From Siccirubricoccus deserti (GTDB taxonomy: Bacteria; Pseudomonadota; Alphaproteobacteria; Acetobacterales; Acetobacteraceae), in NCBI RefSeq assembly GCF_014283215.1, contig NZ_JACOMF010000012.1:62001-126000 (forward strand): a stretch of DNA of 64,000 nt, written 5' to 3'. Made by a program: the position numbers and the translations under genes. Position 1 is the first letter of the stretch, and every line of letters begins with the position of its first letter. Positions 22,920 to 32,295 of this stretch are shown here, in pieces. Under the pieces are notes generated by a model. The model was given only the letters and a program-made list of their open reading frames with translations. It did not search any database and had not been told where the DNA came from.

Positions 22920-23825
22920 TCGATATTCTCCCGTGGTGGCGTTGCCGCTGCCATTCTGCGCCGCCGGACGGCACCGATCCAGGGGCCTGCCCGGACGTCA
23001 GGGCCAGGCCAGCGCCAGTTGGGCGTCCGGCCTTGCCCGCGCCATGTTGGTCCAGGTCCGGCAATCCAGCATCTGCCAGCCGGCCGCCGCTGTTTCGCCA
23101 GAGACGAATTCCGCGCAGCGGCCGGAGCCGGCGGCCAGCGCCGCTCTTGCCTCGCGGTCCTTGGCTTGGCTGAGCGCCGATTCTCCCACCGCATCAGGCC
23201 CAGGCCGCGGGCGAAGCAGATGCGCTCCGGATGATACGCGGTCCCGATGGATTGCGGATGTAGTGCTCGAGAACAGCACCTCCGTGGTGGCCGCAATGGT
23301 GGCCCCGGTCACCGCTTCCCGCTAAGGTGGGGCGATGCGGCCGGTGCGCCAGGCTGGGGTTCAGGCGCCTCGGGCTGGTTTCCGCCGCGCGGGTGATGTT
23401 GAGGCGGACCACCCGGCTCTGCCGTTCCGACCGCAGCGGCGTTGCGCCGAAGAACCACCCCCGGTCGGGCGCGGCGGGCCAGTCATGCTTGCGGTAGGGC
23501 AGGAGCTCACCGGTGCGCAGCAGGCGACTGTGGCCGCAGCCGGGCTCGAAGGGCAGCACGCCGGGGCGTGGCGCTCCGGCTGAATCGAGGCAGGCGGCCT
23601 GGACGAGATCGCCGGCAAGGTTATCGGCCTATGCGAGCGCCTTTATACGCGCACCACACCGGGCTTAGCAGCAGTGCCGGCAGCACTGCCTGCAAATTTC
23701 ACACACCAAATTGTGCGCAAGAGGAGACCGCGGCACGCGGGTTCTCCCGCACCGCAGCATCTTCCCCTAGGGATACGTCCCTCCGCTGAAGCCAGGCGCT
23801 GGCCTGGTCCGGCGGATGGCGGGGC
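22920..23825. other. Gene-poor region with one gene remnant
   Basis: About 900 bases with no intact gene. The minus strand from about 23633 to 23380 has coding-like base usage in one frame (see the remnant), which decays to short frames with stops afterwards. An inverted repeat GCAGTGC (23671-23677) / GCACTGC (23683-23689) lies to the right in a somewhat AT-richer segment. Nothing else could be supported. Confidence 0.55.
23380..23633 (-). pseudogene. Remnant of an unidentified gene
   Basis: The minus-strand frame from a TAG at about 23634 reads through DNLAGDLVQAACLD and FEPGCGHSRLLRTGELLPYR to VVRLNITRAAE, with nearly every third codon base G or C as in real genes here. There is no ATG, only a GTG at 23559, and after about 23380 the third-position bias fades while other frames take over, so the product looks truncated at both ends. 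I do not recognise the family. It could also be a genuine short gene starting at the GTG (23559-23194); broken remnant is preferred. Confidence 0.3.
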
Positions 23826-24029
23826 TCAGAAGCCCTCGCGCTCCAGCCGCTTGCGCTCGACCTTGCGGGCGCGGCGGACGGCCTCTGCGGCCTCGCGGGC
23901 GCGGCGCTCGGACGGCTTCTCGTAATGCCGGCGGAGCTTCATCTCGCGGAACACACCCTCCCGCTGCAGCTTCTTTTTGAGCGCCTTCAGCGCCTGGTCG
24001 ATGTTGTTGTCACGGACGACGACTTGCAC
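23826..24029 (-). CDS. rpsU: 30S ribosomal protein S21
   Basis: 67-residue small-subunit protein bS21, with the typical [21 protein letters not shown] and [20 protein letters not shown] and an arginine/lysine-rich tail. The length is that of alphaproteobacterial S21. The start is a GTG at 24029, fixed by AGGAGG nine bases upstream; the longer open frame upstream is not coding. In alphaproteobacteria rpsU often lies close to COQ9, as here (three genes away on the other strand). Divergent from def, with 215 bases between. Confidence 0.95.
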   Translation of the reverse strand: MQVVVRDNNIDQALKALKKKLQREGVFREMKLRRHYEKPSERRAREAAEAVRRARKVERKRLEREGF

Positions 24030-24244
24030 GCGGCTCAGCCTCCTGTCGCTGTGGTGGAGAAACGGAAAAAGCCGCAGCAGGGTGCAAGGTTGCGCGTGGC
24101 CCGGCTCGCCGGACCCCGAACGCCACCCCACCCTGACGCGGATGCGCGGCTCTTAGCACGCATCGGTGGCGCGCCGGAAGCCCCTCCCGCCATCGGCCCC
24201 GGCATCCTAACTGCTGAAGCAGAATCCGCGGCGGAGCATCCACA

Positions 24245-24748
24245 ATGGCCATTCTGAAGATCGCCCGCATGGGCCACCCCGTCCTGCTGCGGGAGGCGGA
24301 GCCGGTCGATGACCCGACCGGCCCCGAAATCCGCCGGCTGATCGCCGACATGGCCGAGACCATGCTGGACGCCGCCGGCATCGGCCTCGCCGCGCCGCAG
24401 GTGCATGTGCCGTTGCGGCTGTTCGTCTACCGGGACGGGGCCGGCGTCGCCACCCTGGTGAACCCGGAGCTGGAGCCGCTGGGGGAGGAGCTTGAGTCCG
24501 GCTGGGAGGGGTGCCTCTCCATCCCTGGCCTGCGCGGCTGCGTCGCCCGGCCGAAGCGTATCCGCTGGCGCGGGCTGGATGCCGAGGGACATCCAGTCTC
24601 GGGTGAGGCGGAGGGCCTGACCGCCCGGGTCATGCAGCATGAGACGGACCATCTGGACGGCGTGCTCTATCCGATGCGGATGGAGGATCTGGCGCTGTTC
24701 GGCTTCACCGAGGAACTGGCCCGTGCGGCCGGGAGCGTGACGCGATGA
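24245..24748 (+). CDS. def: Peptide deformylase
   Basis: 167-residue peptide deformylase, which removes the formyl group from the N-terminal methionine of new proteins. All three motifs are intact: GIGLAAPQV (45-53), EGCLS with metal ligand C90, and QHETDHLDG with H132, E133 and H136. The length is normal. It overlaps the following COQ9 gene by four bases (ATGA), so the two are translationally coupled. The motif 1-3 set and short C-terminus place it among ordinary type I bacterial enzymes; a second def elsewhere in the genome is common but not visible here. Confidence 0.95.
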   Translation: MAILKIARMGHPVLLREAEPVDDPTGPEIRRLIADMAETMLDAAGIGLAAPQVHVPLRLFVYRDGAGVATLVNPELEPLGEELESGWEGCLSIPGLRGCVARPKRIRWRGLDAEGHPVSGEAEGLTARVMQHETDHLDGVLYPMRMEDLALFGFTEELARAAGSVTR

Positions 24749-25335
24749 CCGAGCGCAGCCCGGAGCGCGAGGCGGCGATCCGCGCCCTGCTGCCGCTCGC
24801 CGCCCGGCAGGGCTGGAATTGGGGCAGCCTGCGGGCGGCGCTGGCGGCGATCGGGGAAGCCCCCGCGGTGGCGGAAAGCCTGTTCCCGCGTGGCCCGGTG
24901 GGCGCGGTGGAGGCTTGGATCGACCTTATCAACCGCGACATGACCGAGGCGGCGGCGGAAGAGGGGGTGCCGGGGCTGCGGGTGCCGGACCGCATCCGCC
25001 GGGTGGTGGAGCTGCGGCTCCTCGCCGTCGCGCCGCACAAAGCCGCGCTCAGGCGGGCGCTCAGCCTGCTGTCACTGCCCTGGAACCTGCCGGCGGCGCT
25101 GCGCACCTCGGCGTCGACGGCGAATGCCATGTGGTACGCCGCCGGCGACACCTCGGCGGATTTCTCTTGGTACACCAGGCGGGCGACATTGGCCGGCATC
25201 TATGGCGCGACCCTGGCCTTTTGGATGCGCAACGACGACCCGGAGATCGGCGAGGCGATGGCCTTCCTCGACCGGCGGCTGGCCGAGCTGGCGCGGATCG
25301 GGAAGCGGCGACGGCCCGGCGTCCAGGCCGGCTGA
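24745..25335 (+). CDS. COQ9 family protein
   Basis: 196-residue COQ9-type protein, a lipid-binding TetR-like fold that assists ubiquinone biosynthesis at the hydroxylation steps in alphaproteobacteria and mitochondria. The N-terminal AIRALLPLAARQGWNWGSLRAAL helix-turn-helix-like part and the C-terminal WNLPAALRTSASTANAMWYAAGDTSADFSWYTRRATLAGIY segment (residues about 113-153) are hallmark regions. It overlaps def by four bases. Confidence 0.9.
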   Translation: MTERSPEREAAIRALLPLAARQGWNWGSLRAALAAIGEAPAVAESLFPRGPVGAVEAWIDLINRDMTEAAAEEGVPGLRVPDRIRRVVELRLLAVAPHKAALRRALSLLSLPWNLPAALRTSASTANAMWYAAGDTSADFSWYTRRATLAGIYGATLAFWMRNDDPEIGEAMAFLDRRLAELARIGKRRRPGVQAG

Positions 25336-25417
25336 GCAGCTCCGGTGCAGATGCGGCCGCATCCCCTTGCGCCGCCTGCCCCCCGCTGCCACACAGCGGC
25401 GCTGCCAAACGGACGCC

Positions 25418-26578
25418 ATGACAGACGACGCCCCCAATTCTTCCACGCCCCCTGGCCTCCTGCCCGCCGGGCTGATGGACCTGCTGCCGCCCGAGGCGGA
25501 GAGGGAGGCGGTGCTGGTCGAGACGCTGATGGCCGCCTTCGCCGGCCATGGCTATGAACGGGTGAAGCCGCCGCTGCTGGAATTCGAGGACAGTCTGCTG
25601 GCCGGCTCGGGTGCCGCCGTGGCCGAGCAGACCTTCCGGCTGATGGACCCGGTCAGCCAGCGGATGATGGGTCTCCGCGCCGACACCACGCCGCAGGTCG
25701 CCCGCATTGCCGCCACCAGGCTGGGCCTCCAGCCGCGGCCGCTCCGCCTCTGCTACGCCGGCCAGGTGCTGCGGGTGCGGGGTACCCAGCTGGCACCGGA
25801 ACGCCAGCTGCCGCAGACCGGCATCGAGTTGATCGGCAGCGACGCCCCCGCCGCCGATGCCGAGGTGGCGCTGGTCGCCGCCGCGGCGCTGGCCGCCGCC
25901 GGGGTGCCCTCGGTGAGCCTCGACATCACCCTGCCGACCATGGCGCCGGCGTTGCTGGAGGCCGCCGAGGTGCCGCCAGCGCTGCGGCAGCGGCTGGCCC
26001 GGGCGCTGGACCGCAAGGATGCCGCCTCGGTCGCCGCGCTCTCGGGCGAGGCTGGGCCGCTGGCGGCGGCGCTGCCGGTACTGCTGGCCGCGGCCGGCCC
26101 GGCTGATGGCGCGCTGGCGGCGCTGGCGGGGGTGGAGCTGCCGCCCGCGGCGCGTGCCATCGCCGACAATGCTGCGGCCGTCATCGCCGCCATCCGGGCC
26201 CGCGCGCCGGGGCTACGCATCACCCTCGATCCGGTGGAGTTCCGCGGCTTCCGCTACCATGTCGGGGTCGCCTTCACCCTCTACGGCCCCGGCACCACCG
26301 GGGAACTGGCGCGCGGCGGCCGCTACATGTCGCTGAACGAGGAGCCGGCGACGGGCATGAGCCTCTACCCCGATGCGGTGCTGCGGGCGGCCCCGGCGCC
26401 CGCCCCGCGGCCGCGCGTCTTCGTGCCCGCCGGCACGCCCGAGGCGGCGCTGCAGGCGCTGCGGGCTCAGGGCTTCGCCACCGTGGCGGCGCTCTCGGCG
26501 GCGGATTCCCCGAAGGGGTTGCGCTGCTCCCACCGCCTGGTCGATGGCCGCGCGGTGCCGATTTCAAAGGAAGGCTGA
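25418..26578 (+). CDS. hisZ: ATP phosphoribosyltransferase regulatory subunit
   Basis: 386-residue class II aminoacyl-tRNA-synthetase-like protein that lacks the anticodon-binding domain of HisRS: this is HisZ, the regulatory subunit needed by short-form HisG in histidine synthesis. Visible motifs are [20 protein letters not shown], the motif-2-like [40 protein letters not shown] with [12 protein letters not shown], and a C-terminal [19 protein letters not shown]. The start at 25418 (MTDDAPN) is the first with sensible homology. purA follows four bases later, a common alphaproteobacterial order. Confidence 0.93.
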   Translation: MTDDAPNSSTPPGLLPAGLMDLLPPEAEREAVLVETLMAAFAGHGYERVKPPLLEFEDSLLAGSGAAVAEQTFRLMDPVSQRMMGLRADTTPQVARIAATRLGLQPRPLRLCYAGQVLRVRGTQLAPERQLPQTGIELIGSDAPAADAEVALVAAAALAAAGVPSVSLDITLPTMAPALLEAAEVPPALRQRLARALDRKDAASVAALSGEAGPLAAALPVLLAAAGPADGALAALAGVELPPAARAIADNAAAVIAAIRARAPGLRITLDPVEFRGFRYHVGVAFTLYGPGTTGELARGGRYMSLNEEPATGMSLYPDAVLRAAPAPAPRPRVFVPAGTPEAALQALRAQGFATVAALSAADSPKGLRCSHRLVDGRAVPISKEG

Positions 26579-26582
26579 CGCC

Positions 26583-27872
26583 ATGGCAAATGTCGCGGTG
26601 ATCGGCGCCCAATGGGGCGACGAGGGCAAGGGCAAGGTGGTGGACTGGCTCGCCAGCCGCGCCGATGTCGTGGTGCGGTTCCAGGGCGGCCACAACGCCG
26701 GCCATACGCTGGTGGTCGGCGACCAGACCTATAAGCTGTCCCTGCTGCCCTCCGGCGTGGTTCGCGGCAAGCTCGGCATCATCGGCAATGGGGTGGTGCT
26801 GGACCCGCAGGCCCTGCTCGACGAGATCGCCAAGGTGACGGCACAGGGGCTGACGGTGACGCCGGACAACCTGCGCATCGCCGAGAACGTGCCGCTGATC
26901 CTGCCGCTGCACCCAGCGCTGGACAAGGCGCGGGAGGCGGCACGCGGCGGCGACAAGATCGGCACCACCGGGCGGGGGATCGGCCCGGCCTATGAGGACA
27001 AGGTAGGCCGCCGCTCCATCCGCCTCTGCGATCTGGCGGAGCCGGAGACGCTCTCGAAGAAGCTGGACGAGCTGCTGCTGCACCACAATTCGCTGCTGCG
27101 CGGCCTCGGCGCGCCGGAGTTCGAGAAGCAGGCGCTGCTGGACGGGCTGCTGGCCCTGGCGCCGAAGCTCCTGCCCTTCGCCGAGGCGGTATGGGAGAGG
27201 TTGGAGGAGGCCCGCCACACCGGCCAGCGGGTGCTGTTCGAGGGCGCCCAGGCGGTGATGCTGGATGTCGACCACGGCACCTACCCCTATGTCACCTCCT
27301 CCAACACTGTTGCTGGCAGCGCCGCGGCAGGGTCGGGGGTCGGGCCGGATGCGGTCGGCATGGTGCTCGGCATCGCCAAGGCCTACTCCACCCGCGTCGG
27401 CAGCGGGCCCTTCCCGACCGAGTTGCATGACGCGATCGGCGAGGGGCTCGGCGACCGCGGGCGGGAGTTCGGCACCGTCACCGGCCGCCGCCGGCGCTGC
27501 GGCTGGTTCGATGCCTGCATGGTGCGCCAGGCGGTGAAGATCGGCGGCATCCAGGGCATCGCCCTGACCAAGCTCGACGTGCTGGACGGGCTCTCGGAGC
27601 TGAAGATCTGCACCGGCTACCGGATCAAGGGCGAGACCTTCCGCCGGCTGCCCAGCGCCTTCCAGGCCCAGGCTGCGGCCGAGCCGATCTACGAGACGCT
27701 GGAAGGCTGGACCACCTCCACCATGGGCGCCCGCAGCTACGCCGAGTTGCCTGCCGCGGCGGTGAAATACGTCCGCCGGATCGAGGAATTGGTCGAGGCG
27801 CCGGTGGTGCTGCTCTCCACCAGCCCGGATCGCGACGATACCATCACCCTGCGCGATCCCTTCGCCGGGTGA
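26583..27872 (+). CDS. purA: Adenylosuccinate synthetase
   Basis: 429-residue adenylosuccinate synthetase, which uses GTP and aspartate to convert IMP to adenylosuccinate in AMP synthesis. It shows the [10 protein letters not shown]-type P-loop ([13 protein letters not shown] at 9-21), the GGHNAGHTL switch, [38 protein letters not shown], the [15 protein letters not shown] loop and [10 protein letters not shown]. The length is normal. It begins four bases after the hisZ stop and is probably co-transcribed with it. Confidence 0.97.
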   Translation: MANVAVIGAQWGDEGKGKVVDWLASRADVVVRFQGGHNAGHTLVVGDQTYKLSLLPSGVVRGKLGIIGNGVVLDPQALLDEIAKVTAQGLTVTPDNLRIAENVPLILPLHPALDKAREAARGGDKIGTTGRGIGPAYEDKVGRRSIRLCDLAEPETLSKKLDELLLHHNSLLRGLGAPEFEKQALLDGLLALAPKLLPFAEAVWERLEEARHTGQRVLFEGAQAVMLDVDHGTYPYVTSSNTVAGSAAAGSGVGPDAVGMVLGIAKAYSTRVGSGPFPTELHDAIGEGLGDRGREFGTVTGRRRRCGWFDACMVRQAVKIGGIQGIALTKLDVLDGLSELKICTGYRIKGETFRRLPSAFQAQAAAEPIYETLEGWTTSTMGARSYAELPAAAVKYVRRIEELVEAPVVLLSTSPDRDDTITLRDPFAG

Positions 27873-27963
27873 ATGCCGTACGCGCCGTGCTGGCCGCGCT
27901 GCTGCGCGTCGCCGGCGCGGCGCGGGCGGGGAAGGCGTGTTCCATCAGTAATTCGAGGGGACG

Positions 27964-28164
27964 GTGCGACACCTCGATGTCGATGCATGTCCCGGCGGCA
28001 CGCTGGCGGTGGAGCAGGGGTGCTGCCGCCTCGCGCTGCAGGGCAGTGATGTCCTGATCTACGAATTCCGCCAAGCGGAAGGCAGCCCCTGCCTGGTGCA
28101 AGTGCCCTGCCACGACGGCAACGCCGTCGTCGCTCGGCATGGCGTGAACCACACCCGCCGCTGA
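27964..28164 (+). CDS. Small hypothetical protein
   Basis: 66-codon frame from a GTG at 27964 after CGAGGGGACG. The product carries five cysteines and no recognised domain. Most third codon bases are G or C, which supports coding, but such frames are frequent in this DNA. It lies in the 358-base gap between the convergent purA and TctC genes. Listed as possible only. Confidence 0.3.
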   Translation: MRHLDVDACPGGTLAVEQGCCRLALQGSDVLIYEFRQAEGSPCLVQVPCHDGNAVVARHGVNHTRR

Positions 28165-28192
28165 ACCTGCCCTGGAGTGGCCGCCATCCGTA

Positions 28193-28209
28193 GCGGCCGT
28201 ACCGGCCGC
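28193..28209. terminator. Possible hairpin between convergent genes
   Basis: GCGGCC (28193-28198) and GGCCGC (28204-28209) form a six-pair stem with a five-base loop, 23 bases beyond the stop of the minus-strand TctC gene. A weak candidate terminator without a T-run. Confidence 0.3.
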
Positions 28210-28231
28210 CTTCAAGGATGACAGGGCGCCG

Positions 28232-29212
28232 CTACTCGGGCTGCACGCCTGCCGCGCTCAGGATCGCCGTGTAGCGCTCGATGCCCTCACGCACCAGCTT
28301 CATCACCTGCTCTGAGGTCTCGTAGCCCGCCCGCGGCGAGACGCCGGCCATTTCGATGACCTTCGCCGCATTCTGCTGGATCGCGCCACGGAAGGCGGCG
28401 CCCAGCGCCGCGACCACGGGCGCCGGCGTACCGGCGGGGGCGAGGATGGGGAAGAATTCCTCATGGATGATCCCGGGCAAGCCGGCCTCGGGGGCGCTCG
28501 GCACGTCGGGCAGGGCCGGGCTGCGCTGCTCCGCCAGCACTGCGAGTGCACGCAGACCGCCACCGCGGATCTGCCCGATCGAGGAAGCCATGGTCGGCGT
28601 GCCGAGCTGCGCTTCTCCGGCAATCAGGGCGGCGACACTCGGGCCGCCGCCGCGGTAATGCACCACCTCGACCTGTGCCTGAGCCACGGAGCGGAACAAC
28701 TCCGCGGCGACGTGCACGCCGCTGCCGGTCCCGGCCGTGGCCAGGTTGTAGCGACCCGGATTGGCCTTCAGCAGCGCCACCAACTCCCGCGCCGTCCGCG
28801 CCGGCAGTTGCGGGCTGGCGACCAGCACATGCGGCGAGAAGCCGGCCACCGCCACGCCAACGAAATCATTGACCGCGTCATAGGGCACGCGCGCGACAAT
28901 CGCCGGCACTGTCGAATGGGAGCTGTTGATCAGCACCGTGTAGCCATCCGGCGCCGCGCGCGCGACATACTCGGCGCCGATAACGCTGCCGGCGCCGGCG
29001 CGGTTCTCGACGACGATCGGCTGACCAAGCGCCTGGCCCGCCGACTCCGCGATGAGCCGACTGACGATGTCATTCGAGCCGCTGGGGGCGAAGGGGACGA
29101 CCAACCGGATAGGCCGGGTGGGCCGCCAGGCCTGCCCGGTCTGGGCATGGACGACCGAGGGCGCGAGGCCCGCGGCGACGGAAAGGGCAAGGGTTTGGCG
29201 GCGGGTCGGCAT
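28232..29212 (-). CDS. TctC/Bug-family periplasmic substrate-binding protein, third
   Basis: 326-residue TctC-type binding protein with signal peptide (MPTRRQTLALSVAAGLAPSVVHA), then WRPTRPIRLVVPFAPSGSNDIVSRL, VVENRAGAGSVIGAEYVARAAPDGYT, VVHYRGGGPSVAALIAGEAQ and LAPAGTPAPVV. It is only distantly related to the tandem pair at 2.5-4.8 kb. No TctA or TctB gene accompanies it. The start at 29212 is the one that gives a normal signal peptide. It is the last gene on this strand before a polysaccharide group, separated from the glycosyltransferase stop by 148 bases. Confidence 0.9.
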   Translation of the reverse strand: MPTRRQTLALSVAAGLAPSVVHAQTGQAWRPTRPIRLVVPFAPSGSNDIVSRLIAESAGQALGQPIVVENRAGAGSVIGAEYVARAAPDGYTVLINSSHSTVPAIVARVPYDAVNDFVGVAVAGFSPHVLVASPQLPARTARELVALLKANPGRYNLATAGTGSGVHVAAELFRSVAQAQVEVVHYRGGGPSVAALIAGEAQLGTPTMASSIGQIRGGGLRALAVLAEQRSPALPDVPSAPEAGLPGIIHEEFFPILAPAGTPAPVVAALGAAFRGAIQQNAAKVIEMAGVSPRAGYETSEQVMKLVREGIERYTAILSAAGVQPE

Positions 29213-29360
29213 CTGGGACGTCTCCCTGGTCTTGGCTTCGCGGCGCACTGTAACAGCGGCGTGCCATGCCTTTGGCCGAACCATACCGCGATCGAGCGTG
29301 GATGCCAGAGCCGAAATGGATCGGCTGCCTGGGACAACACGGGCGTTTGTCGGCCGCCCG

Positions 29361-30443
29361 TCAGCCCGCCGCGGCTTCCACCGTGGCGACGAAGCGCGGT
29401 GCCATCGCCGCCAGCGAGTAGTGCTCCACTGCCCGCGCCCGCCCCGCCGCACCCATCGCCCGGCGCCGTTCCGCATCGCCGGCGAGCCCGACCAGCGCCG
29501 CCTCCCAATCCGCGTCGCCTTCCGCCAGCAGCCCGGTCTCGCCATCCCGCAGCACATCGACATTGGCCCCAACCGGGCTGGCCACCGCGGGCAGGCCGCA
29601 GGCCATGTACTCGATCAGCTTGAAGCCGCATTTGCCGCGCGCCTGGGCGTCATCCGGCAGTGGCATGATGCCGATGTCAAAGCCCTGGATGTCGGCGATC
29701 TCGCCGGCCAGGGTCCAGGGGCGGAACTCCACCGGCGTCTCGCCGGCATCGAAGGGCTCGGCGCCGACGAAGCGGTAGCGGATGCGGGGATCGCGCCGCG
29801 CCGCCGCCGCCAGCCCTGGCCAGATCGCCCGGATATAGCTGGTGTTGCGCGGCGTGCCGATCCAGCCGACGACAATCGCGCCATCCGCTGGCCGCGGCGC
29901 GGGACGGAATTGGACGGTGTCCACCACGGTCGGGATCAGCACGACCCGGTCCGGTGAGGCGGCGTGCCGCCGGGCGTAATCGGCGAGCAACTCGCTGCCG
30001 ACCACGGTGCGGCGCGCCCGGGCGATCAGCCGCGCCGGGCGGTCGAAGTCGCGCAGCCGGTCGATCGGGTTGTCGTAATTGGTCGAGCGCAGCCAGATGG
30101 CATCGTCGAAATCAAAGGCGAGCCGGCCGCTGGCCGCCTCCAGCGCCCGCTCGAAGACGGCGGGGCCGATGGGGAAGGCCTCGCGCAGCACGTAGACCAG
30201 GTCGGCCCGCGTCGCCTGCAGGATATCGCCCATCCGCAGCGCCGCGCCCCAGGCTGTGATGCCGAGCTTGGCCGCGAGCCCCGGCCGATAGGCCAGCGGC
30301 GCCAGGCGGGAGGAGAGGAAGGGCCGCACCGTGGCCTGGATGCCTGCCGCCTCCAGCGCCGGCAGGTACTGGTGGATGCGGAAGCGGGTGGAGGGCCCCT
30401 CGATCGGGTGCGGGGCGATGAACAGGACGGAGAGGCGGGGCAT
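29361..30443 (-). CDS. Glycosyltransferase, GT-B fold (GT4-like)
   Basis: 360-residue glycosyltransferase of the GT4 clan. The N-terminal domain begins LSVLFIAPHPIEGPSTRFRIHQYLPAL; the C-terminal donor domain has VGWIGTPRNTSYIRAIWPGL, the FDIGIMPLPDDAQARGKCGFKLIEYMACGLPAVASPVGANVDVLRDGETGLLA region with the E of the family at about 291. It ends a unit with the flippase gene, whose stop is three bases before this start, and so probably builds or extends an oligosaccharide exported by that protein. Confidence 0.9.
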   Translation of the reverse strand: MPRLSVLFIAPHPIEGPSTRFRIHQYLPALEAAGIQATVRPFLSSRLAPLAYRPGLAAKLGITAWGAALRMGDILQATRADLVYVLREAFPIGPAVFERALEAASGRLAFDFDDAIWLRSTNYDNPIDRLRDFDRPARLIARARRTVVGSELLADYARRHAASPDRVVLIPTVVDTVQFRPAPRPADGAIVVGWIGTPRNTSYIRAIWPGLAAAARRDPRIRYRFVGAEPFDAGETPVEFRPWTLAGEIADIQGFDIGIMPLPDDAQARGKCGFKLIEYMACGLPAVASPVGANVDVLRDGETGLLAEGDADWEAALVGLAGDAERRRAMGAAGRARAVEHYSLAAMAPRFVATVEAAAG

Positions 30444-30446
30444 GGT

Positions 30447-31904
30447 TCAATCCGGTGGCAGCAGGCGCAGGCGGATGGCGCCGCAGCCGGCGATCAGCAG
30501 CAGCAGGGCGACGGCAACCCCGACCAACTCCCCGGCCACGGCGCGGGCGGCGAGCCCGGCCGCGGCCGCCACCGCCTGCACCAGCAGCACCCGGCCGAGC
30601 GGCCGCAGTGCCCGCCACCCCGGCAGCAGCCAATGCCCGGCCAGGGCGATGCCGGCAAGGGCGGCCAGCGCCTGGCTGCCGGCCACCGCCAGCGCCGCAC
30701 CCAGCGCGCCATGGCCCGGGATCAGCAGCAGGTTCAGCGCCAGCTGGGCCGTGACGACCAGGGCGTTCAGCAGCAGCACCGCACCCTGCCGGTCGGTCAG
30801 CATCAGCGCGCCGGCGGCCAGCGCCTGCAGCGCGGTCACCGGCAAGGTTGCCAGCAGCACCGCCAGCGGCGCCGCGGCGGCGGCGTAGGCCGCGGGGAAC
30901 AGCAGCCCGATCAGCGGCCCGGCGGCGAGCAGCCCGAACACCAGCGCCGGCAGCAGCAGCGCCGCCGCCAGGCTCAGCTCCCAGCCGAACCAGCGGCCGA
31001 AGCCGGCGCGGTCGTGCTGGATCAGCCGCGCCACGGTGGCGTTCATCGCGATCTGCGCCGAGTAGATGATGAAGAGCGCTGCCTCGAACAACTTGAAGGC
31101 GGCGATGAAGCGGGCGACCTCAGACTCGTTCGCCAATCGCCCGAGCAGCAGCGGCTCCAGCCGGCCGAGCGCCACCGTGGCCAGGGCGACACCAAGGTAG
31201 GGCAGGCTCTGGCCCAGGACCCGCCGGCAGAAGGCAAGGTCGAGCCGCAGCCGGACCGGCCCGGCGACGCCGGTCAGCAGCCGCCACATCAGCGCGGTGT
31301 TGAGCAGGCTGGCGACCACCAGCGCCGCCGCCACCACCCGCAAATCGCCGCCGGTGGCCAGCGCCGCGACCAGCCCGAGCCCCGATTGCAGCAAGGTGTT
31401 CGCCAGGTAGCCGGTGGCGAGCAGCCGGATGGCGTGCAGGCCCTGGCCGGCATTCTCCAGCAGCAGCCAGAGGTTGGCCGCGGGCAGCAGCAGCGCGACG
31501 ATGGCGAGGATGCCGACGACGCCGGGCCCATAGCCCGCCAGCGCCGCCGCCCCCGGCAGCAGCAGCGCGGCGATGACGCCGAGGCCGAGCTTCAGCGGCG
31601 CCAGCCGGCCGACCCATTCGGCAGCCTCGGCCCGGGCCCGCGCCACCTCCTTCACCACGCTGCGCGACAGGCCGAGGTCCTGCGCCATGCCGGCGATGAC
31701 GATGGCCGATAGCGCCAGATTATAGGTGCCGAAATCCTCGATGCTCAGCAGATGTGCCAGGGTCAGGGTGAAGACCATGCCGATCGCCCGGCTGGCGATC
31801 TGGCTGGCGGCGAGCACCGCCGCGCCCTGGAGCACGCGGCCGGCGGTGCGGCGCAGCGGCTCGGTGGCGCTGGTCGGGGTGTCGGGACGGGCGGTGCCGG
31901 TCAT
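30447..31904 (-). CDS. Oligosaccharide flippase family protein (Wzx/MATE-like)
   Basis: 485-residue integral membrane protein of the polysaccharide-transport (MOP) superfamily, with some 12-14 hydrophobic segments and the N-terminal QIASRAIGMVFTLTLAHLLSIEDFGTYNLALSAIVI typical of flippases that turn lipid-linked sugars to the outer face. The start is set at MTGTARP (31904), where the region before it loses coding character. It stands immediately upstream of the GT4 gene and divergent from a GT2 gene, forming a small envelope-polysaccharide locus. Confidence 0.9.
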   Translation of the reverse strand: MTGTARPDTPTSATEPLRRTAGRVLQGAAVLAASQIASRAIGMVFTLTLAHLLSIEDFGTYNLALSAIVIAGMAQDLGLSRSVVKEVARARAEAAEWVGRLAPLKLGLGVIAALLLPGAAALAGYGPGVVGILAIVALLLPAANLWLLLENAGQGLHAIRLLATGYLANTLLQSGLGLVAALATGGDLRVVAAALVVASLLNTALMWRLLTGVAGPVRLRLDLAFCRRVLGQSLPYLGVALATVALGRLEPLLLGRLANESEVARFIAAFKLFEAALFIIYSAQIAMNATVARLIQHDRAGFGRWFGWELSLAAALLLPALVFGLLAAGPLIGLLFPAAYAAAAAPLAVLLATLPVTALQALAAGALMLTDRQGAVLLLNALVVTAQLALNLLLIPGHGALGAALAVAGSQALAALAGIALAGHWLLPGWRALRPLGRVLLVQAVAAAAGLAARAVAGELVGVAVALLLLIAGCGAIRLRLLPPD

Positions 31905-32295
31905 GCCTGGCGGGCGAGGGGGTGTCGAGCGGAGGGCATGGTCCGGTCCCGGATAGGTGCCGCGGCACGAGCCTCGGACATTGGCCGAAGGGGCTTGGCG
32001 ATGCGGGCCGCATGATGCTGGGCGGGCCGGAAAAGGTAAACCACCCTGTCCATAACGCAGCCGGAAAATTGCCAAACCGGCCGGAAACGGCCGGCTGGCG
32101 CCGCTTTCGCCCATGCTCTAGAGCGGATCGCGACGGGGCGTAAGCGCCCCGGAGCGTGATCCGCTCTCCAAACAACAGGCTACAGCGTGCTTCGGCTGGC
32201 ACGGCTGGCGAGGGGAATGGGCAAGGGGATGGTGGTGGCATTGGCGATCCGGGGCAATGGTTGCGGCGCGGCCCGGCATGGCGGGAGCGCCGCGG
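31905..32295. promoter_or_regulatory. Divergent region between flippase and GT2 genes
   Basis: 391 bases without a supported gene. The middle (about 32030-32070) is somewhat AT-richer and probably carries the divergent promoters, though no hexamer pair is convincing. The right part holds the palindromic repeat at 32119-32186. Confidence 0.45.
32119..32186 (+). repeat. Compound palindrome plus conserved tail, repeat copy B
   Basis: AGAGCGGATC (32120-32129) pairs with GATCCGCTCT (32158-32167); inside, GGGGCG (32135-32140) pairs with CGCCCC (32145-32150). The tail AAACAACAGGCTACAGC (32170-32186) matches that of copy A at 3562-3578 in 15 of 17 bases, and the GGAGCGTGA before it is shared too. 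The outer TAGAGC also recalls the two palindromes at 18433 and 18485. Confidence 0.6.
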
